Shown here: positions 1-10,116 of the stretch, piece by piece
How positions within the stretch are numbered: the first letter of the stretch is position 1
Layout of the letters: every line of letters starts with the position of its first letter
Origin: Peribacillus sp. ACCC06369
GTDB taxonomy: Bacteria > Bacillota > Bacilli > Bacillales > DSM-1321
Length of the DNA: 64,000 bases
Assembly: GCF_030348945.1 (NCBI RefSeq)
Contig: NZ_JAUCEN010000002.1
Location: forward strand, 3,906,001 to 3,970,000
Direction of reading: 5' to 3'
The notes under the pieces: generated by a model
Told to the model about the DNA's origin: nothing
What the model saw: only the letters and a program-made list of their open reading frames with translations
The model's database searches: none
Position numbers and translations under genes: made by a program

Positions 1-178
1 TCCCCCCATGCTCTTGAATATATGTAGAAATGAAAAATGTTTCGTTCTGTATACGCTCATTGAACGTTTTAATATAATAACTTTTGAACAAATGTCCTAA
101 TAAAAAGCCCACGGCCATCAGGACGACCATCACTAGCGTGATAAGGGTATATAAGAGCTTTTTACGGTAGGTCGTCAT
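1..178 (-). CDS. phoR: Sensor histidine kinase PhoR, N-terminal part (runs off the left edge)
   Basis: Only the first 59 codons are inside the window. The ATG at 178-176 overlaps the phoP stop codon by 4 bp (ATGA), so the two genes are probably translationally coupled. The visible protein starts MTTYRKKLLYTL: a short basic cytoplasmic end, then a membrane helix at about residues 9-30, then the start of an outside segment. That is the usual N-terminus of PhoR-type kinases, which phosphorylate PhoP under phosphate limitation. Identity rests on the position directly behind phoP; the kinase core is not visible. Confidence 0.85.
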   Translation of the reverse strand, partial: MTTYRKKLLYTLITLVMVVLMAVGFLLGHLFKSYYIKTFNERIQNETFFISTYIQEHGG

Positions 179-894
179 TCTTTTTTAGGCTCCTCAAGCT
201 TATACCCCAAGCCCCTTATCGTTTTAATATATAGAGGTTTTTTTGTATCCTTCTCTATTTTTTCACGTAGATGGCTAATATGCACATCGACGATTCGTGA
301 ATCTCCCGCGAAATCATAATTCCATACCGCACTGAGCAGTTGGTCCCTCGTCAGCACTCTGCCTTTATTCTTCGCCAAGTATAAAAGTAATTCAAATTCC
401 TTTGGAGTCAATTCTAATTGCTGTTCATCAAAGAATGCTTCGTATCGTTCCGGGAATACCTTCAATTCCCCTAATTTCAAGAGACCATCTTCCTGATCCT
501 GACTTGAGTCACTGCCGTTCGATTGAAACTGGGATCTTCTTAATATGGCTTTAATCCGGGCCACTACCTCCCGCGGACTGAATGGTTTGGTCAAGTAATC
601 ATCCGCTCCAAGTTCAAGTCCCAGCACTTTGTCAAATTCATCGTCCTTTGCCGTCAGCATCAAGATCGGTATATTGATTTTTTGCTGGCGAAGCTCCTTG
701 CATACTTCAAGCCCATCCATTTTAGGCAGCATCAAATCCAATACCACTAAATCGGGGCGTATATCCACAGCAGCCTGGAGCCCTTGTTCCCCATCCAAGG
801 CCGTAATCACCGAATAGCCCGCTTGTTCTAAATTGTACTGAAGTAAGGTAACTATTGATTGTTCATCATCCACTACGAGAATTTTCTTTGACAT
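175..894 (-). CDS. phoP: Phosphate-response regulator PhoP (OmpR family)
   Basis: DNA-binding response regulator of 239 residues. The receiver domain (about 1-120) shows the acidic pair D9-D10, phospho-acceptor D53 in VVLDLMLP, T81 and K103 in LTKPFS. The winged-helix domain (about 140-235) has the OmpR-type sequence LTPKEFELLLYLAKNKGRVL and ends DVHISHLREKIE...IRGLGYKLE. In Bacillus PhoP controls the Pho regulon (alkaline phosphatases, teichoic/teichuronic acid switch, Pst uptake). It is first gene of the phoPR pair and is followed without a gap by phoR. The gene next upstream is mdh, with its terminator between them. The identity as PhoP rather than another OmpR regulator is supported by the mdh-phoP-phoR order known from B. 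subtilis. Confidence 0.95.
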   Translation of the reverse strand: MSKKILVVDDEQSIVTLLQYNLEQAGYSVITALDGEQGLQAAVDIRPDLVVLDLMLPKMDGLEVCKELRQQKINIPILMLTAKDDEFDKVLGLELGADDYLTKPFSPREVVARIKAILRRSQFQSNGSDSSQDQEDGLLKLGELKVFPERYEAFFDEQQLELTPKEFELLLYLAKNKGRVLTRDQLLSAVWNYDFAGDSRIVDVHISHLREKIEKDTKKPLYIKTIRGLGYKLEEPKKE

Positions 895-1060
895 TAGATC
901 CTCCTGAATTATGTATTACCCCATAGACCAAATTCAGTCTACTCATCCACTTCCATTATAAAGAATATTATATGAAATTTACACATAAAAAAAACACATA
1001 GAAAGTTATTCCTACATTCAGCACCCCGCTAGAGTGGTTCGCGCCGTCTTTTGAAGCCGA

Positions 1061-1123
1061 TAAAAAAACTGCCCGGAGAATGGAAAGGGGGCCTTGGCCT
1101 TCCCTTCCAGTATCCGGGCAGTC
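1061..1123 (-). terminator. Rho-independent terminator behind mdh
   Basis: Arms ACTGCCCGGA (1068-1077) and TCCGGGCAGT (1113-1122) are exact complements, with a further G/C-rich pairing between them (AAGGGGGCC/GGCCTTCCCTT region). On the minus strand the stem is followed by seven T (complement of 1062-1068). It closes the citZ-icd-mdh region before phoP. Confidence 0.85.
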
Positions 1124-1150
1124 TGATCAAGAGATTGTTTTCACTATCCC

Positions 1151-2086
1151 TTATTGAAGAACTTGCATTACTGCTTTAACAGATTCAACTGATTTTGAAA
1201 GTGCCGCTTTTTCGTCTTCAGTCAATTCAAGTTCGATGATTTGTTCAATACCGTTCGCACCCAGTACAGTTGGCACTCCAAGGTAGATTCCTTCGAATCC
1301 GTATTCGCCTTCAAGATAAGCGATGGATGGAAGAACGCGACGTTGGTCTTTAAGGATCGCTTCAGCCATTTCCACTAGAGACGCAGCTGGTGCATAATAT
1401 GCGCTTCCGTTCCCAAGAAGGTTTACGATCTCTCCGCCGCCAGTACGAGTACGAGCCACGATTGCTTCTAAACGATCTTGAGGGATCAATGTTTCCAAAG
1501 GAATTCCGCCAGCATAAGAGTAACGTACAAGAGGAACCATATCGTCACCGTGTCCGCCAAGTACGAAGCCAGTTACATCTTTGACGGATAAGTTTAATTC
1601 TTGAGCTACGAAAGTACGGAATCGAGCTGTATCAAGAACACCTGATTGTCCTATTACGCGTTCTTTAGGGAAACCTGATTCTTTATAAACAGTATAAGTC
1701 ATTGCATCAACTGGGTTGGTCAATACGATGATTGTCGTGTTCGGGGAATATTTAACCACTTCTTTAGTTACTGATTTCATAACTTTTTGGTTAGTTTGCA
1801 CTAAGTCGTCACGGCTCATGCCAGGTTTGCGAGCAATACCGGCAGTGATGATCACTACGTCGGAGTCAGCTGTATCCGTATAGTCGGATGTACCGATGAT
1901 TTTAGCATCAAAACCTAGAACCGGGCCTGCTTCCGCCATATCAAGAGCTTTGCCTTTTGTAGGGTTTTCAGTTTGTGGAATATCAACTAAAACGATATCA
2001 CCAAGTTCTTTTTGAGCTGCTAGGAATGCTGCTGTAGCACCAGTGAAGCCGGCACCAACCACTGTGATTTTTTTTCGTTTAGACAT
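1151..2086 (-). CDS. mdh: Malate dehydrogenase (NAD-dependent, LDH-like type)
   Basis: Cytoplasmic TCA-cycle enzyme oxidising malate to oxaloacetate with NAD. The 311-residue protein has the Rossmann motif GAGFTGA (11-17) with D35 after the second strand as expected for NAD specificity, the substrate-binding loop arginine in [10 protein letters not shown] (85-94), the N of TNPVDAMTY (124), the D/R pair in LDTARFR (151-157) and the catalytic histidine H179 in [11 protein letters not shown]. Length matches Bacillus Mdh (312). Start is set by AAGGAGGAAATTAACATG. It lies 126 bp downstream of icd; that gap contains an inverted repeat CTGGAAA/TTTCCAG (2163-2169, 2188-2194) that may modulate read-through. 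Same order citZ-icd-mdh as B. subtilis. Confidence 0.97.
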   Translation of the reverse strand: MSKRKKITVVGAGFTGATAAFLAAQKELGDIVLVDIPQTENPTKGKALDMAEAGPVLGFDAKIIGTSDYTDTADSDVVIITAGIARKPGMSRDDLVQTNQKVMKSVTKEVVKYSPNTTIIVLTNPVDAMTYTVYKESGFPKERVIGQSGVLDTARFRTFVAQELNLSVKDVTGFVLGGHGDDMVPLVRYSYAGGIPLETLIPQDRLEAIVARTRTGGGEIVNLLGNGSAYYAPAASLVEMAEAILKDQRRVLPSIAYLEGEYGFEGIYLGVPTVLGANGIEQIIELELTEDEKAALSKSVESVKAVMQVLQ

Positions 2087-2212
2087 GTTAATTTCCTCCT
2101 TAAAATATGTAAATACTTTTGGAATACTTTAAACATTTTCATGCACATATAATATAAGCCTCCTGGAAAGAAGCCCGTTAAGGCAATTTTCCAGAAAGCA
2201 TATAAGCAATTA

Positions 2213-3484
2213 TTATTTAAGGTTTTTGATAAGCTCGTCAGCGAACTCAGAACATTTAACTTCTGTTGCACCTTCCATTAGGCGGGCAAAGTCGTATGTA
2301 ACAACTTTTGAAGCGATTGTTTGTTCCACTGATTTCGTGATGCTATCTGCAGCTTCGTTCCAGCCAAGGTGCTCAAGTAAAAGAACGCCTGAAAGAAGTA
2401 CTGAAGATGGGTTAACTTTATCAAGACCAGCATATTTAGGAGCCGTTCCGTGAGTTGCTTCGAAAATGGCATGTCCAGTTTCGTAGTTGATGTTTGCTCC
2501 TGGAGCGATACCGATTCCGCCAACTTGTGCAGCTAATGCATCAGAAATGTAATCTCCGTTCAAGTTCATTGTTGCAACAACATCAAACTCTTTAGGACGA
2601 GTCAGGATTTGTTGTAAGAAGATATCAGCAATGGAATCCTTAACGATGATTTTGCCTTCAGCTTCAGCATCAGATTGTGCTTTGTTAGCAGCTTCAGTGC
2701 CTTCAGCATCTTTAATTTTGTCATATTGGTTCCATGTAAACACTTTATCAGCGAATTCTTGTTCTGCAACTTCATAACCCCAAGTTTTGAATGCGCCTTC
2801 CGTGAATTTCATGATGTTACCTTTATGAACAAGCGTTAATGATTTACGGCCTTCTTTGATCGCATAGTTAAGTGCAGAGCGAACAAGACGTTTTGTTCCT
2901 TCTTCAGAAATCGGTTTAATTCCGATACCTGAAGTTTCAGGGAAACGAATGTTTGTAACTCCGAATTCTGTTTGTAGGAAGTCGATTAATTTCTTAGCTT
3001 CGTCAGAACCTTTTGCATATTCGATACCAGCATAGATGTCTTCAGTGTTTTCACGGAAGATGACCATGTCAGTGTCTTCTGGACGTTTAACTGGTGAAGG
3101 TACACCATCGAAGTAACGTACTGGACGTAGACATACGAATAAGTCCAATACTTGACGCAATGCAACGTTCAATGAGCGGATACCGCCACCGATTGGAGTT
3201 GTAAGGGGTCCTTTAATAGCGATTAGATATTCGTTAATGACATCAAGAGTTTCTTGCGGAAGCCATTCGCCTGTTTGGTCAAATGCTTTTTGTCCAGCTA
3301 AAACTTCTTTCCATTCGATTTTCTTTTCGCCATTGTAAGCTTTTTCAACTGCTGCGTCTAAAACGCGAGAAGCTGCTGCCCAGATATCAGGACCGATTCC
3401 GTCTCCCTCAATATAAGGAACGATTGGGTTGTTTGGTACGTTAAGAGCACCATTAGTAACTGTGATTTTTTGGCTTTGTGTCAT
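2213..3484 (-). CDS. icd: Isocitrate dehydrogenase (NADP)
   Basis: Oxidative decarboxylation of isocitrate to 2-oxoglutarate in the TCA cycle; 423 residues. Seen: substrate-loop region [14 protein letters not shown] and [34 protein letters not shown], the lysine region [15 protein letters not shown], metal-binding [20 protein letters not shown] and the coenzyme segment [20 protein letters not shown] longer frame could begin at 3547, but the ATG at 3484 (MTQSQKITV) has the ribosome binding site GGAGG at 3497-3493 with proper spacing and fits the family. It sits between citZ and mdh. The enzyme competes with AceA for isocitrate, which is encoded 5 kb away in this window. Confidence 0.97.
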   Translation of the reverse strand: MTQSQKITVTNGALNVPNNPIVPYIEGDGIGPDIWAAASRVLDAAVEKAYNGEKKIEWKEVLAGQKAFDQTGEWLPQETLDVINEYLIAIKGPLTTPIGGGIRSLNVALRQVLDLFVCLRPVRYFDGVPSPVKRPEDTDMVIFRENTEDIYAGIEYAKGSDEAKKLIDFLQTEFGVTNIRFPETSGIGIKPISEEGTKRLVRSALNYAIKEGRKSLTLVHKGNIMKFTEGAFKTWGYEVAEQEFADKVFTWNQYDKIKDAEGTEAANKAQSDAEAEGKIIVKDSIADIFLQQILTRPKEFDVVATMNLNGDYISDALAAQVGGIGIAPGANINYETGHAIFEATHGTAPKYAGLDKVNPSSVLLSGVLLLEHLGWNEAADSITKSVEQTIASKVVTYDFARLMEGATEVKCSEFADELIKNLK

Positions 3485-3623
3485 GTCTCTTACCTCCGAT
3501 TCAAATTCAAAGGTTAGATGGCCTGCCATTAAATGAGGCAGAACCACTAACCCTTTTTACTCACATCTATTAATTTACTACAAATTCGTTGAAATAAAAA
3601 ATATTTTCTCGAAAAACTTTTAA

Positions 3624-4739
3624 TTAGCGTTTTTCGATCGGTACGTATTTTTGCATACCTGGTCCAACGTACTCTGCACGCGGACGGATAAGGCGGTTGT
3701 TTGAATATTGCTCAAGGATATGAGCGATCCAGCCTGAAGCACGGCTTACAGCAAAGATTGGTGTAAATAGGTCATGCTCGATACCTAAACTATGGTATAC
3801 AGAAGCAGAATAGAAATCCACGTTCGGCGGAAGATTTTTTTGACCAGTTACGATTTCATTAATTTTGATGGACATATCATAATATTGCGGTTGTCCAGTA
3901 AGTTCAGTCAGTTTTTGAGACATTTCTTTAAGGTGTTTAGCACGTGGATCACCTTTACGGTATACACGGTGGCCAAATCCCATGATTTTTTCTTTATTGG
4001 CTAATTTTTCGTTGATATATGGCTCAACGTTATCCACTGAACCAATATCTGTAAGCATTTTCATGACTTGTTCGTTAGCTCCGCCGTGAAGTGGGCCTTT
4101 TAAAGCGCCGATGGCAGAAGTTACGCCAGAATAGATATCAGCTAAAGTAGCCACACAAACGCGTGCAGTGAATGTGGAAGCGTTCAATTCATGGTCAGCA
4201 TGAAGAACCAATGCTTTGTTGAATGCTTCTTCTTCGATTGCCGTTGGTTCATTACCGCTTAACATATATAAGAAGTTAGCAGCAAAGCTTAAATCTGTAC
4301 GTGGCGCAACCGCTTCTTTACCTTGACGGGTGCGAGCGAAAGTGGTTACCAATGTAGGGATTTTTGCTTGGATGCGGATTGCTTTACGATAGTTAGCGTC
4401 TTCACTCATTACATCTGCTTCTTCATCATAAAGACCAAGAAGAGATACTGCTGTGCGAAGAGCTCCCATTGGATGTACTTTATCAATTGGGTATGTTTTG
4501 AAGTGATTAACCACTTCAGCTGGAATTTCAGCATTTTCAGCAAGTTGTTTAGTTAATTCTTCTAGTTGGCTTTTATTCGGAAGAGCTCCGTGCCATAAAA
4601 GATAGATTACTTCCTCGAATGTTGCGTTTGCAGCCAAATCATCGATGTCATATCCTACATACGTTAATGTATCATCGATAATGGAGCTTACTGATGAAGT
4701 TGTTGCTACCACACCTTCAAGACCTTTTGTTGCTGTCAT
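3624..4739 (-). CDS. citZ: Citrate synthase (main TCA-cycle enzyme)
   Basis: Condenses acetyl-CoA and oxaloacetate; 371 residues, the size of the short Gram-positive citrate synthases. Catalytic histidine regions are seen in ALKGPLHGGANEQVM and in IMGFGHRVYRKGDPRA, and the catalytic aspartate in NVDFYSASVYHSLGI. The start ATG follows AAAGGAGAGATTTAGT. It is the first gene of citZ-icd-mdh; the 522-bp upstream gap carries at least one exact match to the CcpA cre consensus (4866-4880), consistent with the carbon repression of citZ known in B. subtilis. Confidence 0.97.
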   Translation of the reverse strand: MTATKGLEGVVATTSSVSSIIDDTLTYVGYDIDDLAANATFEEVIYLLWHGALPNKSQLEELTKQLAENAEIPAEVVNHFKTYPIDKVHPMGALRTAVSLLGLYDEEADVMSEDANYRKAIRIQAKIPTLVTTFARTRQGKEAVAPRTDLSFAANFLYMLSGNEPTAIEEEAFNKALVLHADHELNASTFTARVCVATLADIYSGVTSAIGALKGPLHGGANEQVMKMLTDIGSVDNVEPYINEKLANKEKIMGFGHRVYRKGDPRAKHLKEMSQKLTELTGQPQYYDMSIKINEIVTGQKNLPPNVDFYSASVYHSLGIEHDLFTPIFAVSRASGWIAHILEQYSNNRLIRPRAEYVGPGMQKYVPIEKR

Positions 4740-5261
4740 ACTAAATCTCTCCTTTTCCTAAGTATTCCCCTATGCCCTTGCTCATTGCGTATAAATATAG
4801 CGCTTCCAAGGAATTAGCTATTGTATACAACCATCTATTTTTTAGCAGAAGACATACATCTTGTATTGGAAGCGTTCACAGAATATGACCCCAACAATAG
4901 TAAAATGTACGATAATCTTTAACAAGAAAATCTAAAAATAATGCTTGTAGCTATTCCTAGTGAGCGCTTGCTCAATAACTACATCTTTTTTTAAGATTCC
5001 TCAAAATATCAATGATATTCTGAATCCCTTTTTAATAAACCAGAGCAGTTACATGATTATTATAAACAATAAACACTTTTTTGGGAATGAAAAGCACCTA
5101 AAATGTGAAAAAATTATTATTTTATTAGAAAAATTAGCTACATATTCTCTTGCTTTTTTTTATGGGTTTTTGAAAAATTGCCGCAAAGCAGAATAAATGA
5201 AACATTAGATAGAAAATTTCATTCTCAAGATTGACGGCCCCTTCAATCATTTGCCAACGCT
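4740..5261. other. Intergenic region upstream of citZ (no gene seen)
   Basis: A 522-bp AT-rich gap between citZ and ytwI. It holds the candidate cre site and its inverted partner (listed separately), a 14-bp palindrome TGAGCGCTTGCTCA at 4961-4974, and A/T tracts. A frame of 78 codons on the plus strand (4960-5196) has no ribosome binding site and no recognisable product, so I do not call a gene. I could not place a convincing -35/-10 pair for citZ. Confidence 0.5.
4866..4880 (-). promoter_or_regulatory. Candidate CcpA-binding cre site upstream of citZ
   Basis: TTGGAAGCGTTCACA matches the published cre consensus WTGNAANCGNWNNCW at every defined position. Its first nine bases TTGGAAGCG recur as the inverted copy CGCTTCCAA at 4801-4809; read on the minus strand that copy gives TTGGAAGCGCTATAT, one mismatch from the consensus. 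The two sites lie about 65 bp apart, 60-140 bp upstream of the citZ start. Repression of citZ by CcpA is known in B. subtilis; action here is inferred. Confidence 0.6.
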
Positions 5262-5723
5262 TCATTTAAAAAAATTGAAGATCTGCATGCATAAATAAGC
5301 AATTCCCGCCCCGATTAACGGACCGACAGCCACACCTTTGAATAATGCGACCGCAAGAATCGTCCCAAAAACAAGAGCCGTGGTAATGTGCGGATCATGC
5401 GATAGGAGGGTAATCCCATTTTTCGCTATGAGTGCAACCGCTATACCAGATGCAAGCGCAATCCAGGCATAAGGAGATTTAATGGCGTCACCGAGTTCCT
5501 TGAATCCTATCGTCCCATTCGCTATGGGTATGAGTACGGAGATCGTAATGATCGTAACGCCCAAGTTTATTCCCTTCGCTTCCAGATACGGAAACACTTT
5601 AGTATCGAGGCCGATCAGTTTCATGCTTAAAAGAAAACCCGCAGCCATGATCAGTGACGTATTTTTGCCAAACCAACCGATTGCTGCAAGTAAAATTAAA
5701 AATATAACAGGACCGTTTATCAT
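5262..5723 (-). CDS. ytwI: UPF0756/DUF441 membrane protein YtwI
   Basis: Small integral membrane protein of 153 residues with about four hydrophobic segments (roughly 3-20, 25-60, 75-95, 110-145). The conserved block KGINLGVTIITISVLIPIA and the C-terminal HDPHITTALVFGTILAVALF followed by GVAVGPLIGAGIAYL are typical of the DUF441 family; molecular function is unknown. An ATG exists at 5747, but the ATG at 5723 is chosen because AAGGTGAAGGGAG precedes it and the earlier one has none. The order ytvI-ytwI-citZ is as in B. subtilis, although here ytvI is on the opposite strand. Confidence 0.85.
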   Translation of the reverse strand: MINGPVIFLILLAAIGWFGKNTSLIMAAGFLLSMKLIGLDTKVFPYLEAKGINLGVTIITISVLIPIANGTIGFKELGDAIKSPYAWIALASGIAVALIAKNGITLLSHDPHITTALVFGTILAVALFKGVAVGPLIGAGIAYLCMQIFNFFK

Positions 5724-5914
5724 TCTCCCTTCACCTTCTTTCGTCATTTTTGTTATTTTAACATAACAAACTCCCCTCTTTCCTGAGAAAAGATCGAATT
5801 CTGGAGCAATGCATCATCGGAAAAAATTTAAGCGAAAGACGAAAGAATCTTTCCTTTCTTTTCCATACTCGTTACAATTATAATACAAACTTTATGATTG
5901 AAGGAGGATATGTC

Positions 5915-7042
5915 TTGAATCCAGTATATATGTATCGTTTCATTCGTTCTTTACTGGTCGTCGGAGGGATAATCTTAGGTGGAATTGCCTTGTTTTATTT
6001 ATCTAAATATACATATCCATTCATTATTGCCATGATAATCGCTTTCTTGATGAACCCTTTGGTCACTTTTTTCGAAAGGAAAGGAAGGCTGCCAAGGGGA
6101 TTGGCTGTATTCGTTTCCCTTTTACTCATTTTCCTTTTATTTGCGGGTCTTATCACCTTACTGGTTACCGAGATCATATCAGGGACCAATTACCTTGCCG
6201 GAGTCATACCACAGCACATAGAGACTATCGTGGACTATATAGAAACATACATCGCGTCCACCGTCATCCCTTTATATAATCAAATAGCTGCCATGTTCAA
6301 TAATTTGGATATCGAACAGCAAGATACAGTCCTCAAGAATATCCAAAATATCGGTGAATCCATCACTACCGGAGTAAGTGGCTTCATTCAAGCGTTCTTG
6401 AAGAACATTCCGACAATCATCGGATGGTTTCCCACTACAGCAACGGCACTCCTCTTTACCCTACTGGGCACTTTCTTCATCAGTAAAGATTGGGATACCT
6501 TTGGGCGCATGACCGGAAAAGTGTTGCCTGATAAGATTTTTGCAGGTGCCAAGCGTTTATTCAGGGATTTAAAACGTGCTTTGTTTGGTTTTATCCGTGC
6601 ACAATTCACTCTTGTTTCATTGACGACCGTTACGATTCTAATCGGATTTCTCATTTTAGGGGTGAATTATTCAATTACCATTGCCCTGATATGCGGATTG
6701 GTCGATATCATCCCCTATTTAGGGACAGGGACTATATTCATTCCTTGGATCATCTTTGAATTCATCGCTGGAAATACAAGTCTCGCAATCGGTTTGTCCG
6801 TCCTTTACATAATCGTTGTTGTCCAGCGTCAGTTAATAGAGCCAAAAGTTCTTTCTTCCAGTATTGGTTTGGATCCGCTTGCCACTCTCATCGCCTTGTT
6901 CATCGGCTTCAAATTGATTGGTTTCCTAGGTCTGATCGCAGGACCTGTCGTTCTTGTTATATTCAATACACTTCAGCGTGCCAATGTCTTCAAGGCCATA
7001 TGGGCTTTCATCATCGGACCGGATACAAAGAAAACCACATAA
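5915..7042 (+). CDS. ytvI: AI-2E family transporter YtvI
   Basis: Polytopic membrane protein of about 375 residues, AI-2 exporter/PerM family. Hydrophobic segments at the N-terminus are followed by RKGRLPRGLAVFVSLLLIF, a long extracellular-type insert (about 90-150), and the family's C-terminal block with GLVDIIPYLGTGTIFIPW and LIEPKVLSSSIGLDPLATL. B. subtilis YtvI is uncharacterised in substrate. The start is taken as TTG at 5915 because AAGGAGG (5901-5907) lies 7 bp before it; an ATG at 5894 would put that sequence inside the gene. It is a single-gene unit between ytwI and aceA. Confidence 0.88.
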   Translation: MNPVYMYRFIRSLLVVGGIILGGIALFYLSKYTYPFIIAMIIAFLMNPLVTFFERKGRLPRGLAVFVSLLLIFLLFAGLITLLVTEIISGTNYLAGVIPQHIETIVDYIETYIASTVIPLYNQIAAMFNNLDIEQQDTVLKNIQNIGESITTGVSGFIQAFLKNIPTIIGWFPTTATALLFTLLGTFFISKDWDTFGRMTGKVLPDKIFAGAKRLFRDLKRALFGFIRAQFTLVSLTTVTILIGFLILGVNYSITIALICGLVDIIPYLGTGTIFIPWIIFEFIAGNTSLAIGLSVLYIIVVVQRQLIEPKVLSSSIGLDPLATLIALFIGFKLIGFLGLIAGPVVLVIFNTLQRANVFKAIWAFIIGPDTKKTT

Positions 7043-7090
7043 GTAATCCCGCTATCTTTGTACCTTATAGCATTCTCCCATCTCCATATA

Positions 7091-7121
7091 AAAATCCGCC
7101 CCGGGTACGAGGCGGATTTTT
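7091..7121. terminator. Bidirectional terminator between ytvI and aceA
   Basis: AAAATCCGCC (7091-7100) and GGCGGATTTT (7111-7120) form a perfect 10-bp stem with a 10-nt loop, with A and T runs on opposite flanks, so it can stop transcripts from both converging genes. Confidence 0.9.
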
Positions 7122-7136
7122 GGTTTCAAGCTAAGA

Positions 7137-8420
7137 TTATTTTGACGTCTGGAATTGTTCTGTTTCAGTAGAACCTGCAAGTGCTGTAGTGGATGATGTA
7201 CCACCAGAAACGACCTGTGCCACTTCATCAAAATAACCAGTTCCCACTTCACGCTGATGACGTGTTGCAGTGTAGCCATCGGATTCACTGGCGAATTCCG
7301 CTTGTTGAAGTTCTGAGTATGCAGCCATGCCGCGGTCTTTATAACCAAGGGCAAGATTGAACATGCTATGATTCAACGAGTGGAATCCTGCAAGGGTAAC
7401 AAATTGGAATTTATAACCCAATTTACCTAATTCAATTTGATAGCTGGCAATTTCTTCATCACTTAATTTTGCTTTCCAATTAAATGATGGCGAACAATTA
7501 TAAGCAAGGAGTTTACCCGGGAACTCTGCATGGATCGCTTCGGCAAAGCGGCGGGCATCCGCTAGATTAGGTTCAGAAGTCTCACACCAGATAAGATCGG
7601 CATACGGTGCATAAGCAAGGCCTCTTGCAATCGCTTGGTCAAGACCTGCTTTGGTACGGTAAAATCCTTCTGGAGTCCTTTCGCCAGTGATGAATGGTGC
7701 ATCAACCGGATCGATATCATCGGTGATCAAATCTGCAGCATCAGCATCCGTCCGGGCAATTAAGATAGTCGGTGTACCCATTACGTCTGCTGCCAATCGG
7801 GCGGAAACTAAATTACGTACTGCCGTTTGGGTTGGCAGAAGAACTTTACCGCCTAGGTGGCCACATTTTTTCTCGGAAGAAAGCTGATCTTCAAAGTGAA
7901 CGCCTGCCGCTCCAGCTTCGATCATGCCTTTCATTAATTCAAAGACATTAAGGGAACCGCCAAAGCCGGCTTCAGCATCCGCTACGATTGGTGCGAACCA
8001 ATCGATATCACTTTTTCCTTCAGCAAAGCTGATTTGATCTGCGCGCTGAAGTGTCTGATTAATGCGTTTAACCACTTGCGGCACGGAATTGGCTGGATAT
8101 AAACTTTGGTCGGGGTACATTTGCCCTGCAATGTTAGCATCGGCAGCCACTTGCCAGCCGCTTAGGTAAATTGCTTTTAAACCAGCTTTCACCTGCTGCA
8201 TTGCTTGGTTACCAGTCAATGCTCCCAATGCGTTGATGAAATCCTCTGTATTTAATAGATTCCATAGTTTTTCAGAACCACGGCGTGCCAAGGTCTGTTC
8301 AATATCGATGGAGCCTCTTAATTTAATAACTTCTTCCGCCGTATATGAACGTTTAATCCCAGTCCACCGTGAGTCATTTTCCCAGCTTTGTTTTAATTGT
8401 TGCGCTCTTTCATTCATCAT
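7137..8420 (-). CDS. aceA: Isocitrate lyase
   Basis: Glyoxylate-shunt enzyme splitting isocitrate into glyoxylate and succinate; 427 residues, normal for the family. The signature KKCGH is at 184-188 with catalytic C186; metal-binding and substrate segments are seen in [52 protein letters not shown] and the WCETSEPNL block. The ATG at 8420 follows AGGAGGAAAATATA. It lies 38 bp downstream of aceB, so the two are one operon. B. subtilis 168 lacks the shunt, so this pair is an insertion relative to that gene order. Confidence 0.97.
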   Translation of the reverse strand: MMNERAQQLKQSWENDSRWTGIKRSYTAEEVIKLRGSIDIEQTLARRGSEKLWNLLNTEDFINALGALTGNQAMQQVKAGLKAIYLSGWQVAADANIAGQMYPDQSLYPANSVPQVVKRINQTLQRADQISFAEGKSDIDWFAPIVADAEAGFGGSLNVFELMKGMIEAGAAGVHFEDQLSSEKKCGHLGGKVLLPTQTAVRNLVSARLAADVMGTPTILIARTDADAADLITDDIDPVDAPFITGERTPEGFYRTKAGLDQAIARGLAYAPYADLIWCETSEPNLADARRFAEAIHAEFPGKLLAYNCSPSFNWKAKLSDEEIASYQIELGKLGYKFQFVTLAGFHSLNHSMFNLALGYKDRGMAAYSELQQAEFASESDGYTATRHQREVGTGYFDEVAQVVSGGTSSTTALAGSTETEQFQTSK

Positions 8421-8458
8421 TATATTTTCCTCCTAATTTATATTTAATATTTTTAATA

Positions 8459-10051
8459 TTATGATAATTGTTCGTATGCCGGATTGGTTAAGAAGTCTGC
8501 AAAGTCATCCGCTTCTATCAATTCTTCGAATAGTTTAGTAGACTCTTCAAACTTTCCTGATTTGAAATTTTCTTCCCCCACTTCCGATTTAATGACAGCT
8601 AATTCTTCTTCCTTGATTTGATGGAATAATTCTTCGGTTATTTTCCTGCCATCTTCGAGAATGCCTTTAGGATGACGGATCCATTGCCAGACTTGAGCTC
8701 TTGAAATTTCAGCGGTTGCTGCATCTTCCATTAAGTTATTAATGGGTGCTGCCCCTCTGCCACTTAACCAGGAGGCAATATATTGGATGCCTACGTTAAT
8801 GTTAGTCCTTAATCCTGCCTCTGTAATCGTTCCTTCGGGTACAGCCAGCAACTCTTGGGCTGTTACATGGACATCTTCTCGTTTGCGGAAAATTTGATTC
8901 GGTTTTGGAACAAGCAGGTCAAAAACTTCTTTTGCCGTTCTTACCATACCTGGGTGGGCAACCCATGTTCCATCATGACCGTCTCTTGCTTCGCGTTCTT
9001 TATCTGCCCGGACTTTCGCAAAAGCCTCATCGTTCTTAATCGGGTCATTTTTAACTGGAATTTGCGCTGCCATCCCGCCGATTGCCGGAGCATTACGGGT
9101 GTGGCATGTTTTGATTGCCAATAAGGAATAAGCTCTCATGTTCGGGACGGTCATCGTGACCTGTAACCGGTCAGGGAAGATCACATCATCCGAGTGACGG
9201 AATTTTTTCAGGAAACTGAAGATATAATCCCAGCGGCCACAGTTCAGGCCTGCCGAATGTTCTTTCAGCTCGTACAGAATTTCGTCCATTTCGAATGCGG
9301 CTAGAATCGTTTCTATTAAGACCGTTGCCTTGATGGTTCCTTGCGGAATTCTCAAATCGTTTTGTGCATACACGAATATTTCATTCCATAATCTTGCTTC
9401 CAGATGGCTTTCCATTTTTGGTAAGTAGAAGTATGGACCGCTTTGTTGTTCGACCAATGCTTTTGCGTTGTGATAAAAGTACAGTCCAAAGTCAAAAATG
9501 CTGGCTGATATAGGCTGTCCATCTAACATGATATGTTTTTCCTCTAAATGCCAGCCGCGTGGCCTTACCTTTAAAACAGCCGTCTTATCATTTAATTCAT
9601 ACACTTTACCATTTGGATTTTTAAATGAAATGGTACCGCGGATGGCATCGCGCAAATTCAGTTGACCTTCAATGCAGTTCTCCCAAGTTGGTGAGTTGGC
9701 ATCTTCAAAGTCAGCCATGAATACATTGGCACCCGAGTTCATGGCATTAATGATCATCTTACGGTCAACTGGTCCAGTGATTTCAACCCTGCGGTCCTGC
9801 AAGTCATTCGGGAGGGGCGCAATCGTCCAATCACTTTCACGAATATGCTTCGTTTCTTCAAGGAAATCAGGCAGCTTACCTTGATTCAACTCTTCCTGAA
9901 CGATTTTGCGCCGTTCCAGAAGTTCTCTCCTTCTTTCACCGAAATGCCGTTCAATCCTTTCGATGAATTGAAGAGCTTCCGTTGTAAGTATTTGTTCATA
10001 TCCAGGCTTAATGTTGCCTGTAATTTGTAAGCCTTTTGCTCCCGTAATCAT
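8459..10051 (-). CDS. aceB: Malate synthase A
   Basis: Condenses glyoxylate with acetyl-CoA to malate, completing the glyoxylate shunt with AceA. The 530-residue length is typical of malate synthase A. Seen: [17 protein letters not shown] (catalytic acidic region), the signature [18 protein letters not shown], the [10 protein letters not shown] segment and the C-terminal [12 protein letters not shown] longer frame could start at 10075, but ATG 10051 is preceded by GGAGAGG (complement of 10056-10062) and matches the family start. First gene of aceB-aceA; a good sigma-A promoter is seen 66-95 bp upstream. Confidence 0.96.
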   Translation of the reverse strand: MITGAKGLQITGNIKPGYEQILTTEALQFIERIERHFGERRRELLERRKIVQEELNQGKLPDFLEETKHIRESDWTIAPLPNDLQDRRVEITGPVDRKMIINAMNSGANVFMADFEDANSPTWENCIEGQLNLRDAIRGTISFKNPNGKVYELNDKTAVLKVRPRGWHLEEKHIMLDGQPISASIFDFGLYFYHNAKALVEQQSGPYFYLPKMESHLEARLWNEIFVYAQNDLRIPQGTIKATVLIETILAAFEMDEILYELKEHSAGLNCGRWDYIFSFLKKFRHSDDVIFPDRLQVTMTVPNMRAYSLLAIKTCHTRNAPAIGGMAAQIPVKNDPIKNDEAFAKVRADKEREARDGHDGTWVAHPGMVRTAKEVFDLLVPKPNQIFRKREDVHVTAQELLAVPEGTITEAGLRTNINVGIQYIASWLSGRGAAPINNLMEDAATAEISRAQVWQWIRHPKGILEDGRKITEELFHQIKEEELAVIKSEVGEENFKSGKFEESTKLFEELIEADDFADFLTNPAYEQLS

Positions 10052-10116
10052 GTTGCCTCTCCACACCCTTTCCAATTATCCTATGTTATAATACAGTTGT
10101 TTTATTTCCTGTTTGT

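Noticed and set aside
4960..5196. 78-codon plus-strand frame in the citZ-ytwI gap
   Set aside because: No ribosome binding site, no recognisable protein features, very AT-rich composition.
5227..5250. GATTGA/TCAATC hairpin behind ytwI
   Set aside because: Six-base stem with no T run; too weak to call a terminator.
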